The notes under the pieces were generated by a model. That model did not search any database and was not told where the DNA came from. It saw nothing but the letters and a program-made list of their open reading frames with translations. Of a stretch of DNA of 64,000 nucleotides, positions 9,654-18,283 are shown in pieces; within the stretch, counting starts at the first letter, position 1, and each line of letters opens with the position of its first letter. The translations under genes were made by a program, and so were the position numbers. Origin of the DNA: JAPOUP01 sp965203605. Lineage in GTDB: Bacteria > Pseudomonadota > Alphaproteobacteria > Rhodobacterales > Rhodobacteraceae. Location of the stretch: the NCBI GenBank assembly GCA_965203605.1, contig OZ241902.1, positions 1,488,001 through 1,552,000 of the forward strand, in the 5' to 3' direction.

Positions 9654-12334
9654 TCTGCCACTCCCTCCAAAACAAGTTCCGCCGCCCTAATGGCGGCCCC
9701 CGCCATATCGGCACTTCTTCCACCACCCTGGGCCATGTCCCGTCGACCGCCTCCACCTTTGCCGCCGAGTTCCGCCACCGCCGCACGAACGATTTCAACC
9801 GCACTTATTCGTTCGGTCAGATCATCCGTCACTCCGGCGGCCACGGCAACCTTTCCATCTGCGTCCGCGATCAGCAGGATTGCACCGGTCCCAATTCGGG
9901 CTTTGTGTTCGTCGACCAAACTCGGCAGGTCCTTTCCACTTACGCCCTTCAGAACCTGCGCAACAAAAGCGGTTCCACCCACCAAACGGTTCGAATCGGT
10001 CGCATGTCTGTCGCCGCTTTGGTCCACCAACGCCAATTCACGCCGCAGATGCGCGACCTCAGCCAAGCTTCTCTTACGTTCGTCAACCAACCCACGAATG
10101 CGATTGACCAGATCAAGGGGACGGACCTTGAGTACCTCCGCGAGTTCCGCAACCGTCGTCATCCGTGAATTCATATGCTCAATTGCCGCCCGGCCGGTGA
10201 GCGCCTCAACCCGGCGCACTCCAGCACTGGAGGCACTGTCGCCAAGCACGATGCAGAGTCCGATATCGCCGGTCCGCCTCACATGGGTACCACCGCATAA
10301 TTCAATCGAATATACATTGCCGTCAGCACCCTTTCCTGTCGCCGACTTCCCCATCGAGACAACACGGACCTCGTCTCCATATTTCTCACCGAACAGCGCC
10401 TGTGCCCCAATGCTGCGGGCGTCATCAGGCGTCATAATTCTCGTTTCGACGGGTGAATTCTGCCGGATGTAGGCATTTACCTCATTTTCGACGGTTCTGA
10501 GTTCTTCATCACCTAGAGCCTTGCTGTGGCTGAAATCAAACCTCAACCGATCGGGTGCGTTGAGCGACCCGCGTTGCGCGACGTGATCACCCAACGTCTG
10601 CCTAAGCGCCTCATGCAGCAGATGTGTGGCCGAATGATTGGCGCGAACGGCAGTCCTCCGAACGTGATCAACTTCCAGAGACACCGCGTCCCCAAGCTTC
10701 AGACGACCCGAAATGACCTCCACATGATGGGCCACGACCCGACCATCCCCGAAGCGCTGCACATCCTTGACCACGCCATGACACCCGCTACCTGACACCG
10801 TTCGGACTGTTCCATGGTCACAGACCTGACCACCGGCTTCACCGTAAAATGGAGTTTGGTTGAAAACGACCCAGCCCGACCGATTTCCGTCCAGAGATTC
10901 ATCCCTTTTCCCATCAATCAGAATCGCAATGATCTGTCCCTCGGCGACTTCGACCTCGTATCCCAGGAACTCGGTGGCGCCATGAGTTTCAGCCAAGTCA
11001 AACCAGACTGCGGAGTCATCCATATCCCCAGTGCCTGACCACGCCTTGCGCGCCTCGGCCTTCTGCAGTTCCATCGCCGCATCGAACCCGGCCATATCGA
11101 CACCACGCCCCTGCTCCCGAAGCGCGTCACACGTGAGATCAAGAGGAAATCCGTATGTGTCGTACAGCTTGAATGCGGCTTCGCCAGGAAGGTCGGCACC
11201 ATCTGCCAATCCGGACACTTCGTCTTCAAGAAGCCGTAACCCCCGTTCGAGCGTCTTCAGAAAACGCATCTCCTCCATTTTGAGAGTTTCTTGAATCATC
11301 GGAAACGCACTGGTGAGTTCAGGATAGGCACGTCCCATTTCGCTCACGAGTGTCGGTACCAAGCGATGCAACACCGGATCCCGTGCACCTGCAAGATGTG
11401 CGTGCCGCATTGCCCGCCTCATTATTCGCCTCAGAACATTTCCGCGGCCCTCGTTTGAAGGTGTCACACCATCCGCGACCAGAAACCCCGTCGACCTAAG
11501 ATGATCGGAAATCACACGGTGATGCACGTTATGCGGACCGTAAGGATCGGAGCCCGTTGCCTCAGCGCTTGCCTCGATCAGCGCACGCAACGTGTCCGTG
11601 TCGTAATTGTCGTGCTTGCCCTGAAGCAATGCGCCAATACGTTCGATCCCCATTCCCGTGTCGATCGACTGCATTTCCAGATCGGTCATCGAGCCGTCCT
11701 CGAACCGCTCGTTCTGCATGAAGACGATATTCCAGATCTCGACGAACCGGTCCCCGTCTTCATCAGCGCTTCCCGGAGGACCGCCCCATATGTGGTCTCC
11801 GTGATCGTAGAAGATTTCCGTGCAGGGGCCGCAGGGACCAGTCGGACCCATCTGCCAGAAATTGTCCTGCGTCGCGATGCGGACTATCCGGTCATCCGGA
11901 ATCCCGACTTTCCTCCAAATGGCAGCCGCCTCGTCGTCCGTGTGATAGACAGTTACCAAAAGCCGGTCTCTGTCGATGCCAAAATCGGTGGTAAGAAGTT
12001 CCCAGGCGAATGGGATGGCCGCGTCCTTGAAATAGTCGCCGAATGAGAAGTTGCCCAACATCTCGAAAAACGTATGGTGCCGCGCAGTATAACCAACGTT
12101 GTCGAGATCGTTGTGCTTTCCGCCAGCCCGCACACATTTCTGTGCGGTGGCCGCGCGTGAATAGTCGCGGCGCTCGACACCGGTGAACAGATTCTTGAAC
12201 TGCACCATGCCCGAGTTGACGAACATCAGCGTAGGATCGTTTCTCGGCACCAACGGTGATGAGGCGACAATCGCATGGCCATTGCGCCGGAAGTAATCGA
12301 GGAAGGTCGTTCTGATCTCGTTCAGGCCAGTCAT
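9650..12334 (-). CDS. alaS: Alanine--tRNA ligase
   Basis: About 894 residues from ATG 12334 (MTGLNEIRTTFLDYFRRNGH); a Met five codons earlier is less like other AlaS starts. It charges tRNA-Ala and clears mischarged Ser/Gly. The class II catalytic core is N-terminal (SPLVPRNDPTLMFVNSGMVQ as motif 1 region, RxxHHTFFEMLGNFSFGDYF as motif 2). The editing domain has HSATHLLH and CGGTH, the four zinc ligands, and a C-Ala domain with a glycine-rich linker follows. All key residues are present. recA lies directly upstream on the same strand, the common alphaproteobacterial order. Confidence 0.97.
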   Translation of the reverse strand: MTGLNEIRTTFLDYFRRNGHAIVASSPLVPRNDPTLMFVNSGMVQFKNLFTGVERRDYSRAATAQKCVRAGGKHNDLDNVGYTARHHTFFEMLGNFSFGDYFKDAAIPFAWELLTTDFGIDRDRLLVTVYHTDDEAAAIWRKVGIPDDRIVRIATQDNFWQMGPTGPCGPCTEIFYDHGDHIWGGPPGSADEDGDRFVEIWNIVFMQNERFEDGSMTDLEMQSIDTGMGIERIGALLQGKHDNYDTDTLRALIEASAEATGSDPYGPHNVHHRVISDHLRSTGFLVADGVTPSNEGRGNVLRRIMRRAMRHAHLAGARDPVLHRLVPTLVSEMGRAYPELTSAFPMIQETLKMEEMRFLKTLERGLRLLEDEVSGLADGADLPGEAAFKLYDTYGFPLDLTCDALREQGRGVDMAGFDAAMELQKAEARKAWSGTGDMDDSAVWFDLAETHGATEFLGYEVEVAEGQIIAILIDGKRDESLDGNRSGWVVFNQTPFYGEAGGQVCDHGTVRTVSGSGCHGVVKDVQRFGDGRVVAHHVEVISGRLKLGDAVSLEVDHVRRTAVRANHSATHLLHEALRQTLGDHVAQRGSLNAPDRLRFDFSHSKALGDEELRTVENEVNAYIRQNSPVETRIMTPDDARSIGAQALFGEKYGDEVRVVSMGKSATGKGADGNVYSIELCGGTHVRRTGDIGLCIVLGDSASSAGVRRVEALTGRAAIEHMNSRMTTVAELAEVLKVRPLDLVNRIRGLVDERKRSLAEVAHLRRELALVDQSGDRHATDSNRLVGGTAFVAQVLKGVSGKDLPSLVDEHKARIGTGAILLIADADGKVAVAAGVTDDLTERISAVEIVRAAVAELGGKGGGGRRDMAQGGGRSADMAGAAIRAAELVLEGVAE

Positions 12335-12453
12335 TCCGCAGGTTTCCAAAGTTGCTCAGATGCCGGGTCGATTTAGCTTTGTCACAAGGACTTGTCCATA
12401 AAGGCGAAAGCGCGACGGGGTGAATTCGGAGAACTCATGGGTGTGCAACTGGA

Positions 12454-12479
12454 AAGGGTGCGGCGAACGCCGCACCCTT
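12454..12479 (-). terminator. Probable intrinsic terminator after recA
   Basis: An inverted repeat AAGGGTGCGG with a CG-rich loop and its complement lies in the 210-bp gap between recA and alaS, about 65 nt downstream of the recA stop. The T-run on the minus strand is short, so termination may be partial. This would reduce readthrough of the SOS-induced recA transcript into alaS. Confidence 0.55.
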
Positions 12480-12544
12480 CAACCGGAATTCATGAATCCC
12501 GGGCCTTACCGGGCAGCTGGCAGGCACTCGCGGGATCCAGCCGG

Positions 12545-13624
12545 TCAACCACCGCCTACCGCGGCGGCTCCCTCCGCCGTATGCAGCGGCTCGTCGTAGC
12601 CCAAGCCGTGCGCAGCGCGAATTTTCAGTTCAATTTCCTCTGCCACTGCCCCGTTATTCCTGAGAAAACTCTTGGCATTTTCACGTCCCTGGCCGATCCG
12701 CTCATCCCCGTAGGAAAACCAGGCGCCGGACTTCTCAACCACGCCGGCCTTGACGCCTAGATCCAGAAGCTCACCGGTCTTCGATATGCCCTCGCCATAC
12801 ATGATGTCGAATTCGACCTGCTTGAACGGTGGCGCGACCTTGTTCTTGACGACCTTCACACGTGTCTGGTTGCCGATCACTTCGTCGCGATCCTTGATTG
12901 CGCCAATACGGCGGATGTCCAGACGCACGGAACTGTAGAACTTCAGTGCGTTGCCACCGGTTGTGGTTTCCGGCGACCCAAACATCACGCCGATTTTTAT
13001 CCTGATCTGGTTAATGAAAACCACAATGCAGTTGCTGCGTGAGATGGACCCGGTGAGCTTGCGCATGGCCTGGCTCATCAGACGGGCCTGAACGCCGACC
13101 GCAGAATCCCCCATATCACCTTCCAGTTCCGAGCGAGGTGTCAGCGCCGCGACGGAGTCGACCACAACCACGTCGACCGCCCCTGAACGTACGAGCGTGT
13201 CGGTAATCTCAAGTGCCTGCTCGCCAGCATCGGGCTGGCTGATCAGAAGTTCGTCAAGGTCGACGCCCAGTTTCCTGGCATATTGTGGATCAAGTGCATG
13301 CTCTGCGTCGACAAATGCGCAAACACCACCACTCCGCTGCTCCTCAGCCAGGCAATGAAGCGCCAGGGTGGTCTTTCCTGAGGATTCAGGGCCAAAAATC
13401 TCGACGATTCTTCCCTTTGGCAGTCCCCCAACCCCCAATGCGATGTCCAGACCCAGAGAGCCGGTTGAGGTGACTTCCATCGCAGGCAACAGGCTATCAC
13501 CGCCAAGTTTCATTATCGACCCCTTGCCAAACTGCCGCTCAATTTGGGAAAGAGCCGAGTCAAGAGCCTTCAGTCGGTCGCCTTTGCGCTTGCCTTCCAT
13601 CGAAATCAGTTCCGCCGTTGCCAT
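12545..13624 (-). CDS. recA: Recombinase A
   Basis: 359 residues, normal for RecA, the ATP-dependent strand-exchange protein that also triggers LexA self-cleavage. The N-terminal helix (SALSQIERQFGKGSIMKLG), Walker A GPESSGKTT, the QPDAGEQALEI loop region, Walker B VVVVDSVAAL, loop L1 with EGDMGDSAVG, and loop L2 with FINQIRIKIGVMFGSPETTTGGNALKF are all intact. Two LexA-type boxes lie 52-94 nt upstream of the start, so SOS control is expected. Confidence 0.98.
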   Translation of the reverse strand: MATAELISMEGKRKGDRLKALDSALSQIERQFGKGSIMKLGGDSLLPAMEVTSTGSLGLDIALGVGGLPKGRIVEIFGPESSGKTTLALHCLAEEQRSGGVCAFVDAEHALDPQYARKLGVDLDELLISQPDAGEQALEITDTLVRSGAVDVVVVDSVAALTPRSELEGDMGDSAVGVQARLMSQAMRKLTGSISRSNCIVVFINQIRIKIGVMFGSPETTTGGNALKFYSSVRLDIRRIGAIKDRDEVIGNQTRVKVVKNKVAPPFKQVEFDIMYGEGISKTGELLDLGVKAGVVEKSGAWFSYGDERIGQGRENAKSFLRNNGAVAEEIELKIRAAHGLGYDEPLHTAEGAAAVGGG

Positions 13625-13675
13625 GGTTCGGTCTCCTTATTCCACAGCGTCTGCCCTGCGGCAATCACTGTCCTT

Positions 13676-13690
13676 GTTCCTATTTTGTTC
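13676..13690. promoter_or_regulatory. LexA (SOS) box GTTC-N7-GTTC
   Basis: GTTC CTATTTT GTTC, an exact match to the alphaproteobacterial LexA operator, 52 nt upstream of the recA start codon on the complementary strand. Confidence 0.85.
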
Positions 13691-13703
13691 CTGATCAATA
13701 TGA

Positions 13704-13718
13704 GAACAAAACATGAAC
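13704..13718. promoter_or_regulatory. Second LexA box (GAAC-N7-GAAC, inverse orientation)
   Basis: GAAC AAAACAT GAAC, the reverse complement of the GTTC-N7-GTTC operator, 13 bp beyond the first box. The pair forms a near-symmetrical double operator in the recA promoter region. Confidence 0.8.
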
Positions 13719-14232
13719 ATGCAATAGGCATCGGGAAATTTCTCGCCAACGTCCGGTAGATATCCTTGTCGAAGTCAGAGACCGCGGTCCCAATCCATCG
13801 GCTCATCGTTCAACTATCTGCAATCATTACGATTTTAGAGAAAAGATTCCGATCATGGAACGCGATGGAGCGGTCTGGCAGTCCCAGGAAACGTTGCACA
13901 TCCGCAACAGTCCGCAGATGCCCTATCTCATTCCAGCCTTGTTCTGGTTCCATGATCCCCCGATTTCGGGATCGCGATTCCGGTTCGCGCTCCCATAACG
14001 GCACTGCGGGTATCGGCCTCTTCTGTAACACTCGGACGAATATGCGGACCATGTTTTCCAGTCATTCCTACATTCTTCGGAAGGTCGGAAAGTGAACTTC
14101 ACCAATGCGTCTTCCCTTGGTTACCGAGCTGCGCTCCGGATGACCGAATCCTGCGCATCGGTCTCGATATCCGATGAGGACCCAAACCCTGCCGCACATT
14201 CGGGTCGGCTAGCGAACCTTGTGCGGCAACAT
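13719..14232. other. About 510 bp without a recognisable gene
   Basis: Lies between the recA operator and the end of guaB. Small open frames on both strands resemble nothing known to me. No strong terminator is apparent after guaB. Confidence 0.45.
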
Positions 14233-15681
14233 TCACATTGTTCGATAGTTGGGGCTTTCACGTGTGATCTGAACATCATGCGCGTGGCTTTCCCTGAGGC
14301 CGGCACCTGTAATCCTGACGAATCGGCACCCGCTACGGAATTCCTCGATGGTCCTGCATCCAGTGTACCCCATCGCCGCCCGCAGACCGCCGACAAGTTG
14401 GTGGATCACCGCCGCCGCCGCACCCTTGTATGGCACCTGCCCCTCAATTCCCTCCGGCACAAGCTTGTCGCTGGCAGCATCCTTCTGGAAATAGCGGTCG
14501 GCGGACCCCCGCGCCATGGCTCCAAGCGAGCCCATGCCCCGATAGCTCTTGAAACTACGACCCTGATACAGGATCAGTTCACCGGGGCTCTCGTCCGTTC
14601 CGGCGATCATGCTACCGACCATCGCACATGACGCACCTGCCGCAATCGCCTTTGCGAAATCGCCGGAATACTTGATGCCACCGTCCGCTATGACCGGAAT
14701 GCCGCCGGCAGCCCCGGCACAGTCCAGAACCGCGGTCAGTTGCGGAACACCAACGCCCGCAACCATTCGGGTCGTGCAGATGCTTCCAGGTCCAATCCCT
14801 ATCTTGATGGCATCCGCCCCGGCCCCGATCAGTGCGCGTGTCGCTTCCGCAGTCGCTACGTTCCCGGCGACAACCTGAACCTCGTTCGATAGCCGCTTGG
14901 CCCTTTCCACAGCCTTGGTCACCGCCCTGGAATGTCCGTGGGCTGTGTCCACAACAATCATATCGACGCCTGCATCAACGAGCGCTTCCGACCGCTCGAA
15001 TCCCGCATCTCCCACAGTCGTCGCTGCGGCCACTCTAAGCCTCCCAAGCCGGTCCTTGCATGCCTGCGGATTCAGCACCGCCATTTCGGTGTCCTTGAGC
15101 GTGAGGAGACCTGTCAGCCGACCATCCCCATCCGTCACCAGGAGTTTCTCGATCCGCCGCGCCCTCATCAACGACTTCGCCTCTTCAAGATCAGCGGGTT
15201 CGACCAGCATCGCAAGATTGTTGGAAGTCATCATCGCATGGACAGGCGTATCGTCAGAAGCCGCAAACCGCATATCCCGGTTGGTGACGATTCCAATCAC
15301 GCGCCCCATTTCACCAACCACCGGAAATCCCGTAAAGCTATAGCGCTTGATCAAGGCCTTTGCATCCGCAAGGGTCTGGTCAGGACGCAACGTGACCGGG
15401 CTGTAGACGATTCCCGACACGAACCGCTTCACCCGGCGGACCTTCCTCGCCTGCTCATCAACGGGGAGGTTGCGATGTATGACGCCCATGCCACCAGCCT
15501 GGGCCATGGCAATCGCCATCCGGCTCTCGGTCACCGTGTCCATTGCCGAACTCAGGAGCGGGATGTTCAACCTAATGGCACCGGTCACGGATGTACTCGT
15601 GTCGGCGGACGTCGGCAGTACGCTTGACGCGGCTGGGACCAGCAGCACGTCATCGAATGTTAGCGCCTCGCGAATCTCCAT
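14233..15681 (-). CDS. guaB: Inosine-5'-monophosphate dehydrogenase
   Basis: 482 residues, normal length. It oxidises IMP to XMP with NAD+, the committed step to GMP. The TIM barrel begins with EALTFDDVLLVPAASSVLP; two CBS domains sit between about 90 and 205 (GFPVVGEMGRVIGIVTNRD and LLVTDGDGRLTGLLTLKD). The catalytic cysteine loop is GIGPGSICTTR, the phosphate-binding IADGGIKYSGD follows, and the mobile flap is near GSADRYFQ. Complete and apparently functional. No purine partner (guaA) is adjacent. Confidence 0.97.
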   Translation of the reverse strand: MEIREALTFDDVLLVPAASSVLPTSADTSTSVTGAIRLNIPLLSSAMDTVTESRMAIAMAQAGGMGVIHRNLPVDEQARKVRRVKRFVSGIVYSPVTLRPDQTLADAKALIKRYSFTGFPVVGEMGRVIGIVTNRDMRFAASDDTPVHAMMTSNNLAMLVEPADLEEAKSLMRARRIEKLLVTDGDGRLTGLLTLKDTEMAVLNPQACKDRLGRLRVAAATTVGDAGFERSEALVDAGVDMIVVDTAHGHSRAVTKAVERAKRLSNEVQVVAGNVATAEATRALIGAGADAIKIGIGPGSICTTRMVAGVGVPQLTAVLDCAGAAGGIPVIADGGIKYSGDFAKAIAAGASCAMVGSMIAGTDESPGELILYQGRSFKSYRGMGSLGAMARGSADRYFQKDAASDKLVPEGIEGQVPYKGAAAAVIHQLVGGLRAAMGYTGCRTIEEFRSGCRFVRITGAGLRESHAHDVQITRESPNYRTM

Positions 15682-15753
15682 GGAAAGACTCCTTCAGGGT
15701 GCTGGTCTGACGTCTCTATAGCTCAGGGCAGGACCGGAATGAAATGGGAGGAG

Positions 15754-17283
15754 TCAGTTGCCTGGCGGGGCACCACCTTCGGCTGTTCGCCGGGCGATGA
15801 ACGCGTCAAGAAGCTCCAGCTGCCCGGCGTCAACCGGCGGACCCCTGTGGGCGGTCAGACGCTCCTGCCAAATTCGGGTGGCGCGCTCATCGGCCGTCTC
15901 CGCCCCACTCTCCGACCAGGTGCCGAAATTGGACAGATCCCAGGACTGCGGTTCGTAGAACGCGGTGTGAAACCTCTCCAACGTATGTCGGGCACCGAAG
16001 AAGTGCCCTCCCGGCTGCACTTCCCGGATCGCCTCGAATGCGAGCTCCGCCTCATCCGCCACAGTGGAAGTGCAGAGCTCCGCGAATATCTGGACCATTT
16101 CCATGTCGGTGATGAGCTTTTCGTAACCGAGGGTCAGGCCGCCCTCCATCCAGCCTGCCGAATGCACGATCAAGGTTGCGCCTGCCAGAACCGCCGCCCA
16201 ACATGAAATCTCGGTCTCGTGCGCCGCCTGTGCATCATTGGCATTGCCGGCGCAACCGGCCGCGGACCGCCACGTCAGCCCGATGAGACGCGCAAGTTGC
16301 CCTGAGCCGATGGTTGCCTTGACATGCTCGGGGGTTCCGAAAGCGGGCGCACCTGACTTCAGGTCCACATTGGAAGCGAAATTACCGTACATCACAGGTG
16401 CGCCGGGTGAGGCGAGCTGGTTCAGGGCAATGCCTGCGAGAGCCTCGGCATGCTGAAGGCTAAGCGCACCTGCCACGGTAACCGGTGCCATGGCCCCAAG
16501 CATGCAGAACGGCGTGACAACCGTCATCTGCCCCCATCTTGCATGATCGATGATGCCCTGGGCCATCGGACGGTCGAGTTGCCTTGGCGAGTTGGTGTTG
16601 ATGATCGTCTTCGTGAATGGTTCAGCGCGGAATTCCTCCTCCGAGAGTCCTCGTGCGATGCGGATCAACTCAAAGCAGTCCTCGACCTGAGCCCGACCAC
16701 GGGAAAAAACGAAGGGAACTTTCAGACTGTGGAGCAACTGATGCCGCATGGTTGCATAGTGGCGAAGCTGGGCGGGAACATCCTGCGGCTCGACCACCGC
16801 ATTCTGCATATGCATGGCGTCGAAACCATCGACAATCCGGCACAGTTCCTCGAAGTCCCGCATCGTGCCAGGCCGACGGCCACGAAGTCGGTCTGTCGCG
16901 TTCGGGCAGCCTGCACCGGGCAGAAACACCAGAGCGCGGGGATGGAACCGAACATCCGCTTCGGGCACAGCGCCGCGCAAGGTGAACTCGCTTGGTGCGG
17001 TCTTCAGTGCCTCAGCCACGATTTCGGGACCTATGCGCACCATTTCCGTCGTTTCATCGACCAAGGCGCCAGCCTGACGATATAGGTTCCGTGCTTCCGG
17101 CAGCAGAACCTTGATCCCAAGTTCAGCCAACACACGCAGCGCGTTTTCGTGTAGGGCGTTCACCTGATCGTCGGAGAATATTCGCTGCGGCGCGAAGGGA
17201 TTCCGAAGATCGCGATAGTTCCGCGCCCGCACCGGCACACCAGTCCCGGCCAGCCTGTCCCGTCGACCACGTCGTCCTGCCAT
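15754..17283 (-). CDS. Trimethylamine methyltransferase (MttB) family protein, non-pyrrolysine type
   Basis: About 509 residues from ATG 17283; the frame stays open upstream to 17358. The MttB-family barrel is recognisable: IFSDDQVNALHENALRVLAE, LPGAGCPNATD, the MRDFEELCRIVDGFDAMHMQ helix, SPRQLDRPMAQGIIDHARWG and the GTPEHVKATIGSGQLARLIG stretch. There is no in-frame amber codon, so it belongs to the non-pyrrolysine group, whose characterised members move methyl groups from quaternary amines such as glycine betaine, proline betaine or carnitine to a corrinoid protein. It lies 215 bp downstream of caiD in a run of carnitine-type CoA genes, so a quaternary amine substrate is a reasonable inference. 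No corrinoid protein gene is adjacent. Confidence 0.85.
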   Translation of the reverse strand: MAGRRGRRDRLAGTGVPVRARNYRDLRNPFAPQRIFSDDQVNALHENALRVLAELGIKVLLPEARNLYRQAGALVDETTEMVRIGPEIVAEALKTAPSEFTLRGAVPEADVRFHPRALVFLPGAGCPNATDRLRGRRPGTMRDFEELCRIVDGFDAMHMQNAVVEPQDVPAQLRHYATMRHQLLHSLKVPFVFSRGRAQVEDCFELIRIARGLSEEEFRAEPFTKTIINTNSPRQLDRPMAQGIIDHARWGQMTVVTPFCMLGAMAPVTVAGALSLQHAEALAGIALNQLASPGAPVMYGNFASNVDLKSGAPAFGTPEHVKATIGSGQLARLIGLTWRSAAGCAGNANDAQAAHETEISCWAAVLAGATLIVHSAGWMEGGLTLGYEKLITDMEMVQIFAELCTSTVADEAELAFEAIREVQPGGHFFGARHTLERFHTAFYEPQSWDLSNFGTWSESGAETADERATRIWQERLTAHRGPPVDAGQLELLDAFIARRTAEGGAPPGN

Positions 17284-17497
17284 CACACCATCATCCAGCG
17301 GCAACCCCAAGACCCGACCAACTGGCTCACCAAAAAACCGAACGACCGGACCAAACAACTTCCAGGCAGGCCGTAGGGCAAGTCGCAGTCCAGCAGTGCC
17401 GCCTCGCAGCTACGACGTGAATACCGGAATGGCTTACGGCGTCGGATATGTGCGCCAGGATGCATAGGTTCCCTCCTCAACACCCGGAACTACGGAG

Positions 17498-18283
17498 CTA
17501 TCTTCCTTGCCAGACTGGATCACGGCCTTCGGCGAACGCTTTCGCGCCTTCTATTTGATCCTCGGATCCATAGAGCGTCTCAACCGTAGGAAATTGACTT
17601 CTGGTGATCCGGTTCATTGCGTCCTGAAACTTCATGTCCTCCGCTTCGCGCACAATTTCCTTGATCGCAGCGTAGACGAGCGGTGGCCCTGCAGCCAGCA
17701 AAGCAGCCAGCGCATGCGCTTCACGCATCAACTCCGCTGCAGGATGGATTCGGTTCACCAGACCCCATCGAGCGGCTTCCTGCGCGTCGAGCCAGCGTCC
17801 CGTCAGGAGCATCTCCATCGCGACGTGATAGGGAATGCGTTTCGGCAGCTTGATACTTGCAGCGTCCGCCACAGTTCCAGAGCGAATCTCGGGTAACGCG
17901 AAAGTGGCATGTTCCGCGGCCAGAATCATGTCCGCACTCAATGCCACCTCAAGTCCACCACCGCAGCAGATACCATTGACCGCCGCGATCACAGGTTTGT
18001 TCAGACCTCTCAGCTCCTGCAGTCCACCAAAACCGCCAACGCCATAGTCGCCATCGACAGCCTCGCCAGCGGCAGCCGCCTTGAGATCCCAGCCAGCGCT
18101 GAAGAACCTATCCCCACCCCCGGTTACGATGGCCACCCTTAGTTCGGGGTCATCCCGGAATTCGCGGAAAACCTCTCCCATCTCGCGGCTGGTGGCGAAG
18201 TCAATCGCATTCGCCTTGGGACGGTCCAGCGTCACCTCAAGTACATGGCCCTCGATTCGTGTATGGATTGGTTGCCCACTCAT
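17498..18283 (-). CDS. caiD: Carnitinyl-CoA dehydratase-like enoyl-CoA hydratase
   Basis: 261 residues, the same length as E. coli CaiD and strikingly similar through the start (VTLDRPKANAIDFATSREMG), the FRDDPELRVAIVTGGGDRFF stretch, SAGWDLKAAAAGEA, and the end (EGAKAFAEGRDPVWQGR). It should interconvert L-carnitinyl-CoA and crotonobetainyl-CoA. The oxyanion-hole region is SAGWDLKAA and VNGICCGGGLEVAL. In the catalytic helix the usual acid-containing motif reads LPEIRSGTVADA, where E. coli has LPEAKLGIVPDS. It overlaps the downstream-facing end of the ligase gene by 4 bp, so ligase and CaiD are coupled. A general crotonase role remains possible. Confidence 0.82.
   Translation of the reverse strand: MSGQPIHTRIEGHVLEVTLDRPKANAIDFATSREMGEVFREFRDDPELRVAIVTGGGDRFFSAGWDLKAAAAGEAVDGDYGVGGFGGLQELRGLNKPVIAAVNGICCGGGLEVALSADMILAAEHATFALPEIRSGTVADAASIKLPKRIPYHVAMEMLLTGRWLDAQEAARWGLVNRIHPAAELMREAHALAALLAAGPPLVYAAIKEIVREAEDMKFQDAMNRITRSQFPTVETLYGSEDQIEGAKAFAEGRDPVWQGR

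Noticed and set aside
15754..17283. A pyrrolysine-type trimethylamine methyltransferase
   Set aside because: The frame has no internal amber codon, so it belongs to the non-pyrrolysine group.
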